A stretch of DNA of 64,000 bases from Candidatus Babelota bacterium (GTDB lineage Bacteria > Babelota > Babeliae > Babelales > RVW-14), in the NCBI GenBank assembly GCA_013289515.1, contig JABCZU010000002.1, positions 1 to 64,000 of the forward strand. Direction: 5' to 3'. The notes below the pieces were generated by a model, which was not told the origin of the DNA, did no database searches, and saw only the letters and a program-made list of their open reading frames with translations. The translations under genes and the position numbers were made by a program. The stretch's first letter is position 1. Each line of letters opens with the position of its first letter. Positions 1 to 9,237 of the stretch are shown one piece after another.

Positions 1-175
1 TCTGCGCCACCGTTTTATTACCTGCAAGCAAATCGGCCAAAAGGCAGCGGTTGTAGGGCATTTGAGCTTCGGCTGTTAGGAAAATAATTGTCGCCTCTTT
101 ATCAAGATCACGAAGCTTTATGGCCGCACCAAGGCCGGCGGCGCTGGTGCCAATGATAACGTATGTGTGTTTCAT
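1..175 (-). CDS. FAD-dependent pyridine nucleotide-disulfide oxidoreductase, N-terminal fragment
   Basis: Only the first 58 codons are inside the window; the rest lies beyond position 1. The start is ATG at 175. The protein opens with a beta strand and a glycine-rich turn (YVIIGTSAAGLGAA), the usual dinucleotide-binding fold that holds FAD, and continues to PYNRCLLADLLAG. That second motif resembles the PYxRxxLS segment of NADH oxidase, ferredoxin reductase and nitrite-reductase-like flavoproteins. Its start overlaps the stop of the upstream Memo-AMMECR1 gene by four bases (ATGA), so the two are probably translated together. The Cys after PYNR could be redox active, but its partner cannot be seen. 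The exact substrate is unknown. Confidence 0.75.
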   Translation of the reverse strand, partial: MKHTYVIIGTSAAGLGAAIKLRDLDKEATIIFLTAEAQMPYNRCLLADLLAGNKTVAQ

Positions 176-1815
176 ACTTTATCTTCGCTAAATTCTATAC
201 CTTCAAACACTTCAAAGGTACAATCCTCTTTCCACGTATCACGAGCAAAGCCTGCTTTTAAGCTCAGCTGCTCCAGCGTCGTCTCCAAATTCCATCGTTG
301 GCCAAGCGGTACCTGTGGCAGAAATAGTGATGAGCCGATGACATTGTTTTGCTTATCATACTTGTACAAAATTATGCCGTGCTTACCCAGTACAATATCC
401 TGAACGGTAGCGATCTTTTGCGGTCGGCTTAGCAGCGAAATTTCTATAACAACATTAGCAAGCTCTTTTTCTGTCAGCGGCGAAAAACGATTGTCTGCAA
501 AGGCGGCAGCTTTTGCCATCTGGGCAATGGTAAAGTACAATGGCTCCTCTGCTAGTACGCGTCCAATGCACCCACGTAATTGTCCATCTTTGGTGTGCAG
601 TGTAACAAAGGTACCAAGTGGCGCTTCCAGGAGCGGCGTTAACATTGGGTATAAGAGGACCGCTTCTTTTTTAGTATCATCAGGCGCAAAATGATTTTCA
701 AGTATGTGGCGCGCAAAGTGCAGCAGCGACTGCTTTTCATAGCCGGTTAAGCGTGCGTAGAGTGGAGCATTGGTGGCTACAGGTGTTAGGGCGATGCCAA
801 GATAGCTGACACTGCTTTGCGCTGCCTTGTCAGGGACGTCTTGATAAAGCTTGGCCGTATCAATGAGGCTATGTTCGCGTGCCAATTGCATTTGTGCTGA
901 GGTGTAATAGCCGGTGAGTGCAACCTGCAGTGGCGGCAGGGCGCCCAATTCTTGCAGTGCCAGCAGGACCTTAATTGGCTCCTGTCCACACACCGTTGCA
1001 CCGGTTTTTTTCAGTGCTTCGCAAAACCCGGCTACTGAGTGTGAAGCAATAGGGCGCAGGGCAAGCGAGTCCAGGCGGCGGACACAGTCGCTCAGGTGTG
1101 AATCAAAAATGGTGTACGAAAAATCAGGGCCATAATGCACAAAGTCTGAGCTGACGACAACCAGTGTTGTCGGATCGATAATCTCTTTAAGCGTTGTGGC
1201 GACCTGATAAAGATCGTTCTTGTTAACATGGCCAACAATGAGCGGGACGATGGTAAAGTCGGCAATGGTTTTCTGTAAAAAAGGCAGCTGCATTTCAATG
1301 GCATGTTCATGCGCATGAGCCTCAGGCATTACCTGAAAACGCTTATCTTTCTTTATCGTGTGCATAGCTTGATGATCAACGGGAACGGTACCAAAAACGG
1401 TTTTGTACTCTGTGTATACAGGTACGGCGACACCATTAAGAAATACTTTATGTGCTGGTGATAAGATAATGACGCGCTTGATCGCTGTGTTCTTTTCTGG
1501 CGATTTCCCTGCCTCATTCTTGTCAAAGAGTGCTTGGTATGCCGTGGCTGCACACAGACCAGAGTAGTAATAGCCGGCGTGAGGGACAATAAGTGCGGTT
1601 GGTCTTATGTCAGCAGGTATGGCAAAAGATTGTTGCGCTGTCTGAAAATAATAATCCAGTTCCTGCGTGAGCTCTTTTTGATTGTGATTGTACCAACCTT
1701 CAGGTAGGACCGATTCTTGAACCACGGTTGGCGGTTTTGGTAGTGGGGTGTTATGCGTCTTGCCGCATGATGGGAATAACAACGATGCCACTATGATAAC
1801 GGAGAGGAGTTGCAT
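172..1815 (-). CDS. Exported Memo-AMMECR1 fusion (AmmeMemoRadiSam system B + A)
   Basis: A 547-residue protein with two domains that are separate proteins in many organisms. Residues 1-20 are a hydrophobic leader ending in LLFPSC, a lipobox-like site, so it is probably a lipoprotein. The Memo domain follows (about 70-345), with PHAGYYYSG at about 79-87, SPAH, SSDFVHYGPDF and TVCGQEPI; these supply the His/His/Cys metal-site residues of the Memo family. The AMMECR1 domain is C-terminal, with its invariant LRGCIG at about 413. In many bacteria these two are encoded with a radical SAM protein as the AmmeMemoRadiSam system; no radical SAM partner is seen here, but the next gene is a flavoprotein overlapping by four bases. 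ATG at 1815 is preceded by AAAGG. Memo proteins bind copper and may act in redox chemistry; the role here is not known. Confidence 0.88.
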   Translation of the reverse strand: MQLLSVIIVASLLFPSCGKTHNTPLPKPPTVVQESVLPEGWYNHNQKELTQELDYYFQTAQQSFAIPADIRPTALIVPHAGYYYSGLCAATAYQALFDKNEAGKSPEKNTAIKRVIILSPAHKVFLNGVAVPVYTEYKTVFGTVPVDHQAMHTIKKDKRFQVMPEAHAHEHAIEMQLPFLQKTIADFTIVPLIVGHVNKNDLYQVATTLKEIIDPTTLVVVSSDFVHYGPDFSYTIFDSHLSDCVRRLDSLALRPIASHSVAGFCEALKKTGATVCGQEPIKVLLALQELGALPPLQVALTGYYTSAQMQLAREHSLIDTAKLYQDVPDKAAQSSVSYLGIALTPVATNAPLYARLTGYEKQSLLHFARHILENHFAPDDTKKEAVLLYPMLTPLLEAPLGTFVTLHTKDGQLRGCIGRVLAEEPLYFTIAQMAKAAAFADNRFSPLTEKELANVVIEISLLSRPQKIATVQDIVLGKHGIILYKYDKQNNVIGSSLFLPQVPLGQRWNLETTLEQLSLKAGFARDTWKEDCTFEVFEGIEFSEDKV

Positions 1816-1852
1816 ACCAACCTTTCTAGCATGAAGGAGTGTTTAATTTTTT

Positions 1853-1880
1853 TGTCATCCTGAACTTGTTTCAGGATCCA
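1853..1880 (+). repeat. 28-bp dispersed hairpin repeat, copy 1
   Basis: Contains an 8-bp perfect stem (ATCCTGAA / TTCAGGAT) around a short loop. The same sequence recurs at 35190-35217, 45427-45454, 45523-45550 and 58654-58680, always between genes and in both orientations. It could form a weak terminator for a flanking gene, but the spread of copies argues for a dispersed repeat. Confidence 0.85.
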
Positions 1881-1991
1881 TATCAGGATCATTTTTCCTT
1901 AGCATATGTACACCAAAATGTGTGCATCATTATAGCGTCATAATAAAATTATGAAAAGTTGCTGGTTTAGCCTGATGCATTTCGCGCTCCT

Positions 1992-2087
1992 TTGGATCCA
2001 CAAAAGTAACAAATGTATATTTCGGGATCCAAGGTGACATACTTTTTCGGATCCCGAAACGCAACAAATGAGGATTTGTGGATCCAA
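1992..2087. repeat. Nested palindrome with GGATCC-containing arms
   Basis: The 370-bp gap at 1816-2185 holds the 28-bp repeat and this element. Outer arms TTGGATCCACAAA (1992-2004) and TTTGTGGATCCAA (2075-2087) are perfect complements. Inside them, TTTCGGGATCC (2020-2030) and GGATCCCGAAA (2049-2059) are also perfect complements. Both halves carry ACAAATG. A related unit with the order TTTGGATC-ACAAA-ACAAATGT is at 38735-38759, so this is a dispersed family and not a local accident. No gene is seen in the gap. Confidence 0.8.
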
Positions 2088-2185
2088 GTCAAGCTGTTGA
2101 TTGCTAAGATTTTAATAGCATGATACGCAATATTTGTGAAAATTGTCGCATTTTTATTAGACTTTTTCTAACAAAAACTAAGAAA

Positions 2186-3430
2186 CTACGCAATTGGATT
2201 TTGTAGCATAGCACCATACAATGGTGGCATGATGGTGCGTAGGATACTGTCAATTGTGCCCCAATCTTTTCTGTCTGTCAGGATGCCGCTATAGTACGCG
2301 CCGGCATGAGCAATCGTTACATGTTTTTCAGTAAAAGATACAGGGTCGCTTAGTGCCTTGACAGGAATTTTCCAAAAGCCAGCAATGGGCGTGGTATAAA
2401 TTGTGCCATTGTCATAGTGCGCTAATACCACAATGCGCATGGTTGGATCATATGATTTGCCATCCTTGGTTATGGTACGCGATGGCTCGTATGATGCCAC
2501 AACAAAATTGGCACTTTTATCAAAACGCCACCACGAGAAACAGCGATGATCGCTTCGCTTAATTGTGTGTGTGTCGCGCAATATTTTGGTAAGCAATGGG
2601 TTTAAATCTTTCTTTGCGCAGATATTTACACCAAAGCTGAGCGATGAAAACACCGGCTTGACTACTAACATGTCGCAGTCATTAAAATCGTTATTGATGG
2701 TGCGTATCAGCTCATGGGTTAATTTTTTAGCATAGGTCTTTGATTTGGGAATATAGCTATCAAGGCCTGCATCGTAGAAAGCCTGGAAGGTGCGATCTTT
2801 TCTTTTAACGTGGTTGCGTGCGATATTGTTAACATACAAAAATTCAGGGTGCAGTGCTTTAAATTTTTTTATTTCCGCATCATCACGCTTGGCCTCGGTA
2901 ACAGCACGGTATACGATGATGCCGCGATAATCCTTAATCGCGCTGCTTGGTTTAAAATCCTTCTTACAAGATTTTTTAAAATCAGTGTCGTGTTCAAGTT
3001 GTTTCAGGCCAGGTATGTGCTTGCCGCCAACACGCACAAGCTCATCCATCGCCAGTCCGTTAGCCGGTCCTTTGTCACCAACATGCCAGATAGGAAGATT
3101 GAATTGTTTGAGATAGTGCCAAAAAATACCCCAATATGGCGAGACAACATTATTTTTTTTATGATTGAGTGTAATATCAGCGGCGCGTAATGACATGTAA
3201 ATGCCATCGCCACATTCGCAAAATTTAAATGCGCCATTGTTATATTTAACATCAGCAACAATAAAGGCAATGTCGGCGTTAGTTGGGGCGATCTGTGCTG
3301 ATACTACTGATGGATGTTCCAGGACCGCTTTGATGTCTTCTTTGCTGACACTGAAAGGCTGGTACTTATCGCTTGCATAAATGGTAAATGAGGCAATGCA
3401 GATTATGAACATAATGATATGACAAAACAT
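2186..3430 (-). CDS. Exported protein with ATP-grasp-like C-terminal half
   Basis: 414 residues. ATG at 3430 follows a strong AGGAGAG site. Residues 1-20 form a signal peptide ending near TIYAS. The C-terminal half has the order of motifs expected of an ATP-grasp fold: LVVKPVFSSLSFGV at about 255-268 (compare the VKPxxxGSSxGV of D-Ala-D-Ala ligase), a YEPSRTI segment near 314 in the place of the second ATP-binding strand, and DPTMRIVVL near 328, like the DxR metal and phosphate site. The overall family is not recognised and the homology is inferred from motif order only. An ATP-using enzyme outside the cytoplasm would be odd for a free-living bacterium but could make sense inside a host cell. 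It may also be a degenerate, non-catalytic copy. Confidence 0.6.
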   Translation of the reverse strand: MFCHIIMFIICIASFTIYASDKYQPFSVSKEDIKAVLEHPSVVSAQIAPTNADIAFIVADVKYNNGAFKFCECGDGIYMSLRAADITLNHKKNNVVSPYWGIFWHYLKQFNLPIWHVGDKGPANGLAMDELVRVGGKHIPGLKQLEHDTDFKKSCKKDFKPSSAIKDYRGIIVYRAVTEAKRDDAEIKKFKALHPEFLYVNNIARNHVKRKDRTFQAFYDAGLDSYIPKSKTYAKKLTHELIRTINNDFNDCDMLVVKPVFSSLSFGVNICAKKDLNPLLTKILRDTHTIKRSDHRCFSWWRFDKSANFVVASYEPSRTITKDGKSYDPTMRIVVLAHYDNGTIYTTPIAGFWKIPVKALSDPVSFTEKHVTIAHAGAYYSGILTDRKDWGTIDSILRTIMPPLYGAMLQNPIA

Positions 3431-3619
3431 GAGCTCTCCTTTTTTGATTAGGCTCTTGCGTGATATAAACGCTTAGGTCTCCCGACGACGTTTTAGTGTA
3501 TCATAATTCTAACAATCAGGTGTTTATTTTTTATAGGACCATTGCCTTAATGCGCTTTCATTTGCTAAAGAGTACACTAGTGTTTGCAATGTAGATGCGA
3601 TAGAACAGGAGAAGTAGTG

Positions 3620-5875
3620 ATGTTGTTACCGTATAGATTTTTACTTGTTAGTCTTGGCCTTGGCATTATAGGCAGGACGTATGCTGCGCAGCCCGTACCA
3701 GGTGCACCCGCAGAAGCACCGCAGGCCTCGCCACAAGATGTGCCTGTCCAGCGTGCCCAAAATACACCCGATACGTATGACAGTGTTATTGCAAAGGTTG
3801 ACGCATTTAAGCATGAGGTTGCAGAGCTGATACGATCACCATTCGTTACATTTACTGGTGCTGATGGGACAGAAAAAACATTGACGATAGCCCAGGTTAT
3901 GATAGCACTCAAGCAAGATCACTATGGAACTACCGATATATCAAGCATCACCACTTATATGAATGGACGGCTTGAAGGTCATATGATTCTCACTGACCGC
4001 GCTACCAGAATTATGCTGTGTACTGGCATTATATTGAAGGTGTGGGCTAGGCTATCAAATAGCCTTAGCAACCTTGAAGTGACGATTAACAATTTTTTAT
4101 TTAGGGACAATCTTTCCAAGTTGCAAGATTTTGGGCCCGGCATCTATGCAGCAAGAAATGCAGCGCTATCTGTATTAGCTATCCTAAAAGTGGCTGCCAT
4201 AAAATCTTTAGCGGCCGACCATCCGCAGGGTGATGGTTCGCAACTGAATCTAGAAATCTTTAGACCTCAATTTGAAGGATGCGAGTCACTTTTTAGCACC
4301 ACCGGCTCCAATGATATCATAGAGACTATTAATCTTAAGCAGGCATTCTATAGTGATGCTTGCAGCAAGGATCTAAAGGTGTCCATCTTTAATCAGGGTG
4401 CCGGTGGAGCGCGCGAACAGGAGCGAAGTATTGATGCCGGCGGCTTAAGAAGATCATTTGTCTCTATGTTTTTCCAATCATTTTTTAGCCCTAAGCGACC
4501 AGAGCATAATGATGACCACGAGTTCTTTGTTATTGATGACTCAAGACCTCATCATATGCCGATTATAAATTGTGCAAGAGGCTCAGATCGTTACTGGGCG
4601 GCCTTTCTCTGTTTTGGTAAGGCCCTGTTTTTGTCTGTCGTGCAAAATCTGCCAGCCCGCTTATTGGTGCCGGAGGTTTTTTATCAAGCGGTGATCCATC
4701 CAGCGTCGTTCCCAGCTCAAAGTGCTACCGGATGGAGCCAATGGCTCGCATTATTACATAATTATGATGTCCAGTCATTTAATAACATTGTATTGGGTGT
4801 AACGTGTTATACAAATGATGCAGCTATTATTCAGGAGCATAATAATAAGGTTGGCGGCATTTTAAAGGTAAGTAACTTACCAGATGAGGATTTCTCACTT
4901 AATAACCTAAAGGAATATCTACGCATTCATTTGGCCTGGGAAGAGGAAGAGCTTGCGAGGTTGACTGATGCAAATTGGCAAGAGACTTTTATAAAAACCA
5001 TGATTAAACCGGCGCTGTGTCTGGTGGATGCATCTGATGAAGCACCATATGCTATAAAGGCAATACGGAATGGGTGGAATGGTTATCAACTTAACAATCC
5101 AGTACCGAATAATGCACGTGTTCGTACTTATTACAATGCCGTTGCGAGTCATAATACTGCAGCAAAACGCGATGAGTCAATCAATCGTATGTGTGGTTGG
5201 AGACCGAATGAACTTGAAGAGCGCATTAATGATCCCGAGATGTACCAGTCATTTTTGATAGCGTTCATTCAAGAACTAAGTCCCTACGAGTTTAAGCATT
5301 ATCTATTTAAGTCGGTTATTAACGGCGATGAGCTGATTAATAATATAAAGTCTGAAAGTATCGAAGCACTGGCAGAAGAACTCCGTCCTGCAGCCCACGC
5401 CTACATTGATGCCATTAAGGACTATATCACTGAAAATAAACACAACCAAAGCGCGCTGTCCAATATTGTTGATAGTATTACAGGGTCTACGGCCTATAAT
5501 GGCGCTGAGATACGGTTTAACTTTGTGGCCGATGGTTCTTTAACTGAATCATTTCATACCTGTTTTAATAGTGTAGACGTCTACTTAAAGACTGAGCGCG
5601 GTGGCACCGTTATGCGTGATTTAGTGGCTATTTACAACGAGCGCGGGGCAGATGCCTTTAAGCAATTTGTGCAGAATGATATTATTTCAACCTGGTTTGC
5701 TAATGAAGAGTTTGGCAATGAAATGGGAGGCAATGGTAGTAGTGAATACCTTGGTGAGGACGGATATGGGGCTGGCGAAGGATTTGGGGACGATGGTGAG
5801 AGAATGGGGCCTCCTGATTCCTCCTCAGCAGCCGCTGCTGTTTTTGAGGGCTTTGAGGACCTTCCTTGGTCGTGA
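3620..5875 (+). CDS. Large exported protein of unknown function
   Basis: 751 residues from ATG at 3620, chosen because AGGAGAAG lies at 3607-3614 and the protein then begins with a clean signal peptide (LLPYRFLLVSLGLGIIG, cleaved near TYAAQ). An in-frame TTG at 3584 is less likely. After the leader comes a Pro/Ala/Gln-rich linker (about 24-50), then a mixed globular region with no motif I recognise. The last 60 residues are rich in Gly, Glu and Asp, followed by a Ser/Ala run (SSSAAAAV). It stands alone between two minus-strand genes. No function can be assigned; export and size suggest a surface or secreted protein. Confidence 0.85.
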   Translation: MLLPYRFLLVSLGLGIIGRTYAAQPVPGAPAEAPQASPQDVPVQRAQNTPDTYDSVIAKVDAFKHEVAELIRSPFVTFTGADGTEKTLTIAQVMIALKQDHYGTTDISSITTYMNGRLEGHMILTDRATRIMLCTGIILKVWARLSNSLSNLEVTINNFLFRDNLSKLQDFGPGIYAARNAALSVLAILKVAAIKSLAADHPQGDGSQLNLEIFRPQFEGCESLFSTTGSNDIIETINLKQAFYSDACSKDLKVSIFNQGAGGAREQERSIDAGGLRRSFVSMFFQSFFSPKRPEHNDDHEFFVIDDSRPHHMPIINCARGSDRYWAAFLCFGKALFLSVVQNLPARLLVPEVFYQAVIHPASFPAQSATGWSQWLALLHNYDVQSFNNIVLGVTCYTNDAAIIQEHNNKVGGILKVSNLPDEDFSLNNLKEYLRIHLAWEEEELARLTDANWQETFIKTMIKPALCLVDASDEAPYAIKAIRNGWNGYQLNNPVPNNARVRTYYNAVASHNTAAKRDESINRMCGWRPNELEERINDPEMYQSFLIAFIQELSPYEFKHYLFKSVINGDELINNIKSESIEALAEELRPAAHAYIDAIKDYITENKHNQSALSNIVDSITGSTAYNGAEIRFNFVADGSLTESFHTCFNSVDVYLKTERGGTVMRDLVAIYNERGADAFKQFVQNDIISTWFANEEFGNEMGGNGSSEYLGEDGYGAGEGFGDDGERMGPPDSSSAAAAVFEGFEDLPWS

Positions 5876-5930
5876 TAGTGCTGAATAATACCGCATGTGC
5901 GTGCCCCGGCCGGTCAGACTGTTAATCGTT

Positions 5931-6734
5931 CTATATTGAAAATTTGGCATAGCCACGACACATATAATTAATAATCCCAATCAAGACCTTGCTATGCACA
6001 GGCGCATTAATTGTCGGGTCAGCACCGCGGCAAGCGCAATAAATTTCGCCTGCAATATCAAGGCCTGGGCCGATCTCTAGATCAAGAACGGCTTGAATGT
6101 ATTCTTCCGGTACCTGCAAACATTCGCGCCATACTTTTGCTGCATCGCTATCGGTATCAAGCGGTATAAAGGCCTGTACCAGATGATGGAAGGTGATTGG
6201 GTCTGGTGATAGAAGCTTGTTGTACAATGCTCTGCTTGCATCAGACGAGAAAGCACCATGCCTAATTCCTTTAACGAGCTGGTAGACAAGGGCGCCAACG
6301 ATGCCGCCGGCCATAAGTTTGATAGCGCATTTATTTTTTGTTTGATTGATTGGTTGGTTTGGCGGTACTGTTTTGCCAGTAATAAGCGCTGTTACCATTG
6401 CCACTTGCTGGTCAACAAGGCTACTGTGCTGATAGCCAAGGTAAGGACGGAAACCTTCAATGCTAATGTTGCCCACCGTAAGCCATGGCTTGGCTGGTGT
6501 ATCGGTGCCAAGATGAATGGAACTTGTGGCGTTAAACAGCATTTTGTCAGCCAGTGCGTGCCCCTCTTCGTGTGCCAGGGTAGCAAGGCTCCAGGTGAGG
6601 TATTGTAGTGCACCGTTGCACAGAAGGTGTGCAGGCTGCAACTGCTTGATAAAGCGTTGTTTGACGTCCGGATTGTCGTCAGGCGTGGTGAGCAGAAATG
6701 TGGCGATTAAGCTTGCGGTGATCAAAATGTTCAT
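5931..6734 (-). CDS. Exported or membrane protein with HEEGH zinc-peptidase motif
   Basis: 267 residues with an N-terminal hydrophobic leader (ILITASLIATFLL). At residues 55-59 is HEEGH in the context LATLAHEEGHALADKML, which fits the HExxH zinc-binding helix of metallopeptidases, closest in feel to the HExGH of site-2-type (M50) proteases. A second hydrophobic segment (LMAGGIVGALVYQLV) lies near 140-155. The third zinc ligand typical of M50 (an NxxPxxxxD-type motif) is not evident, so the peptidase call is tentative. The C-terminal third has several Cys residues (EIYCACRG, NYMCRG). ATG at 6734 has only a weak ribosome binding site. It could be an inactive relative. Confidence 0.6.
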   Translation of the reverse strand: MNILITASLIATFLLTTPDDNPDVKQRFIKQLQPAHLLCNGALQYLTWSLATLAHEEGHALADKMLFNATSSIHLGTDTPAKPWLTVGNISIEGFRPYLGYQHSSLVDQQVAMVTALITGKTVPPNQPINQTKNKCAIKLMAGGIVGALVYQLVKGIRHGAFSSDASRALYNKLLSPDPITFHHLVQAFIPLDTDSDAAKVWRECLQVPEEYIQAVLDLEIGPGLDIAGEIYCACRGADPTINAPVHSKVLIGIINYMCRGYAKFSI

Positions 6735-6805
6735 GTTGGCTACCGTAACAATTTACGCAAGAAGTGTCAAAACTCATCGCATTGTACGATAAAATAACGA
6801 TAATA

Positions 6806-9127
6806 CTACAACCGCTTAAGAAAGCGCGACAATATTTTCTTTTTACCGCCCTTAAACAGTGCGGTAATATACATTTCATCTTCAGGAGCATGCTCAACGC
6901 TCACGACAATCCCAGTACCAAAGGATGCATGACCAACCGTCTGATTTTTACTCCAGCTTCCAGTTTTCCCTGCAGGTTTAGCGACGGCCGTAGGCTTTGG
7001 TCCTTGTGTGTTGCGTGGCGGCGAGGCATAGATGCGTGTCGAGGTTACAGGAACGGTTGCCGACCTTCGTGTAGCCGAGGACGAGGATTGTGTACCACTT
7101 GTAAGCCATTGCTGTATAAGTGGCAGGTGCTGATAGGTGGCCGTTGCTTCAAGGTCGATATGCTGTAACAGCTTGGCAGGAATTTCATCTAGAAAGCGTG
7201 ATGGGACTTGATCAACAACTTGTCCATACGTAAAACGTGAGCGAGCATTGATGAGTAATAAATATTCACGCGCGCGGGTAATGCCCACGTACATCAAACG
7301 GCGTTCCTCTTCAAGCTCTTCATTGGTATTGAGTGACTTTGAGCTTGGCAAGATGCCTTCTTCAAGGCCGGCCAGAACGATGGTATCAAACTCTAGTCCT
7401 TTGGCAGCATGCAGTGTCATCATTTGCACGACATTGGTAGCGGTTTCATCTTCAACAATCTGCTGGAGCAATGAAACTTCATACAAAAAGGATTCTAGTA
7501 ATGATGAGGTCGTCGCCTCGATATCAGGCTCAGCCGCTTCATGCTTGCTTTCAAAAACCATAAGGCCTTGCATAAATTCTTGCACGTTTTCAATTTTTGT
7601 ATCCGCTTCGCGCGGATCGTAGCTGGAGGCAAGGTATGAAATGTATCGTGTTTGTGCGAGCAATGCATCCAGAAGTGTGCTGGGCTTGGTGGTTGGCGTG
7701 ATGCCATTAAATAGCGCCAGAAAGGTGGTAAGTGCCTCTTGCTTAGCGCCTGTTACAATGCCTGATTCTATCATGTGGCCAAGCAGCTGTTTAAAATCAA
7801 AAAATGGATTAATATTCCACTCATGTAAAAGTTGTTCTTCAAATTTTTGTCCAAGGCCACGTGCTGGGGTATTGACAACCCGCAGAAGGCTTATTTTATC
7901 GTACGGATTAACACAGAGCCGCAGGTAGGCGAGCAAATCCTTAATCTCTTTGCGTTCATAAAAACGGATACCGCCAATTATTTTATAAGGAATTGCCTTG
8001 TGAATAAGGGCTTCTTCGATGCTTCGTGACTGGAAGTGTGTGCGATATAAAATAGCGATATCGCCGTCAGGCTTTGTAATTCTTAATAATCCAATAAACT
8101 GTGCGATCATAGATGCCTCTTGATCATTGGAGCGACATGACAAGGCAAGAATACGATTGCTTGCCTGGCGCGCAGACCACAGTGTTTTTGGATTGCGCAA
8201 ACGATTATTCGTGATCACCGCATTTGCTGCGTCAAGGATTGGCTGGACCGACCGGTAATTTTGTTCAATTTTTATAACCTGTACCGGCGCGAACTCTTGT
8301 TGAAACTTAAGCATGTTAGTTACTGTAGCGCCGCGCCATGAATAAATTGATTGGTCTTCATCGCCCACAGCACAGAGCGAATCTATTGCTATAGCATCGC
8401 CCTCTTGCGCCATGCACTTCAGAAGATGGTGTTGCACCGCGCTGGTATCCTGGTATTCGTCAACCAGAATGTGCCTAATCATGCGATGAAATTGCTGACG
8501 AAATTCATGATTTTTCTGCAGTATCTTAAGAACATAGAGGATAAGGTCATCAAAATCAAAGCAGTGCGCCTGAGCCTTTTCAGCTTCGTATTCTAGGTAT
8601 ACCTCTTTAAGGAGAGGAGGCAGCTCGAGTTCATTAGAGACATTGCCTGCAAAGGTTTTATTTTTGTAATTGGAGATGGTGTAGCAAATGTTGGTTGCGG
8701 TTAAATTTTTTGCGAGCGCATATTTTTTAATAATTTTTTTAATCAAATCAATCTGATCATCAGCGTCAAGAATGGAGAACGTGCTAAATGGCAGTAGTGA
8801 TGGATTGGTGCGCAAGAGCATAAGGCAATACGAGTGAAAGGTACCGATAAAAGGCATTTTGTGATAACCACCAAAAAGTTTTTGCAAGCGCTCTTTCATT
8901 TCGCCAGCAGCTTTATTGGTAAAGGTGAGCGCAACAATTGAGCGTGGATTGATGTTTTGATTGATTACTAAATTGGCGATGCGTGAGGTGATGACGCGCG
9001 TCTTGCCTGATCCAGCGCCAGCAATGATGAGCAGTGCGCTGCCCTCGTAGATAACAGCTTCCTGTTGTCGATCATTAAGACCATCGTTAACAAAATTATT
9101 AAAGGACTGTTTAATGTTCTCTATCAT
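6806..9127 (-). CDS. pcrA: UvrD/PcrA-type DNA helicase
   Basis: 773 residues from ATG at 9127; a TTG at 9172 would add 15. A superfamily 1A 3'-to-5' helicase that unwinds DNA in repair and removes proteins from forks. Motifs in order: Q-motif region LNDRQQEAV (17-25), Walker A AGAGSGKT (36-43), Walker B VDEYQDT, motif III GDEDQSIYSWRGA, and motif VI MYVGITRARE. The C-terminus (VGHASFGTGIVVSVE) is the Tudor-like tail of PcrA/UvrD that contacts RNA polymerase. Length is near the family norm of 720-780. It lies downstream of cytidine deaminase on the same strand, with a 10-bp inverted repeat in the gap. Catalytic residues all appear intact. Confidence 0.96.
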   Translation of the reverse strand: MIENIKQSFNNFVNDGLNDRQQEAVIYEGSALLIIAGAGSGKTRVITSRIANLVINQNINPRSIVALTFTNKAAGEMKERLQKLFGGYHKMPFIGTFHSYCLMLLRTNPSLLPFSTFSILDADDQIDLIKKIIKKYALAKNLTATNICYTISNYKNKTFAGNVSNELELPPLLKEVYLEYEAEKAQAHCFDFDDLILYVLKILQKNHEFRQQFHRMIRHILVDEYQDTSAVQHHLLKCMAQEGDAIAIDSLCAVGDEDQSIYSWRGATVTNMLKFQQEFAPVQVIKIEQNYRSVQPILDAANAVITNNRLRNPKTLWSARQASNRILALSCRSNDQEASMIAQFIGLLRITKPDGDIAILYRTHFQSRSIEEALIHKAIPYKIIGGIRFYERKEIKDLLAYLRLCVNPYDKISLLRVVNTPARGLGQKFEEQLLHEWNINPFFDFKQLLGHMIESGIVTGAKQEALTTFLALFNGITPTTKPSTLLDALLAQTRYISYLASSYDPREADTKIENVQEFMQGLMVFESKHEAAEPDIEATTSSLLESFLYEVSLLQQIVEDETATNVVQMMTLHAAKGLEFDTIVLAGLEEGILPSSKSLNTNEELEEERRLMYVGITRAREYLLLINARSRFTYGQVVDQVPSRFLDEIPAKLLQHIDLEATATYQHLPLIQQWLTSGTQSSSSATRRSATVPVTSTRIYASPPRNTQGPKPTAVAKPAGKTGSWSKNQTVGHASFGTGIVVSVEHAPEDEMYITALFKGGKKKILSRFLKRL

Positions 9128-9156
9128 TAGGTAGTTGTGCCTTGCTAACGATGTTT

Positions 9157-9185
9157 CACTGCTGACATACAATCAGTCAGCAGTG
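9157..9185. promoter_or_regulatory. 10-bp perfect inverted repeat upstream of the helicase gene
   Basis: CACTGCTGAC (9157-9166) and GTCAGCAGTG (9176-9185) are perfect complements, nine bases apart, 30 bases before the helicase ATG. In the reading direction it is followed by AAACAT and not a T run, so an operator or a leader hairpin is more likely than a terminator. Confidence 0.45.
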
Positions 9186-9237
9186 TAGCACAGCTAACAA
9201 AAATATCGATCTATTTGTTGCAGAGATGATGACACCT

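Noticed and set aside
1853-1880. Terminator call for the 28-bp hairpin repeat
   Set aside because: The stem could terminate weakly, but five copies in both orientations at varied distances from genes fit a dispersed repeat better.
9127-9172. Upstream TTG start of the helicase
   Set aside because: It would place the 10-bp inverted repeat in the coding region and adds residues not typical for the family; ATG at 9127 preferred.
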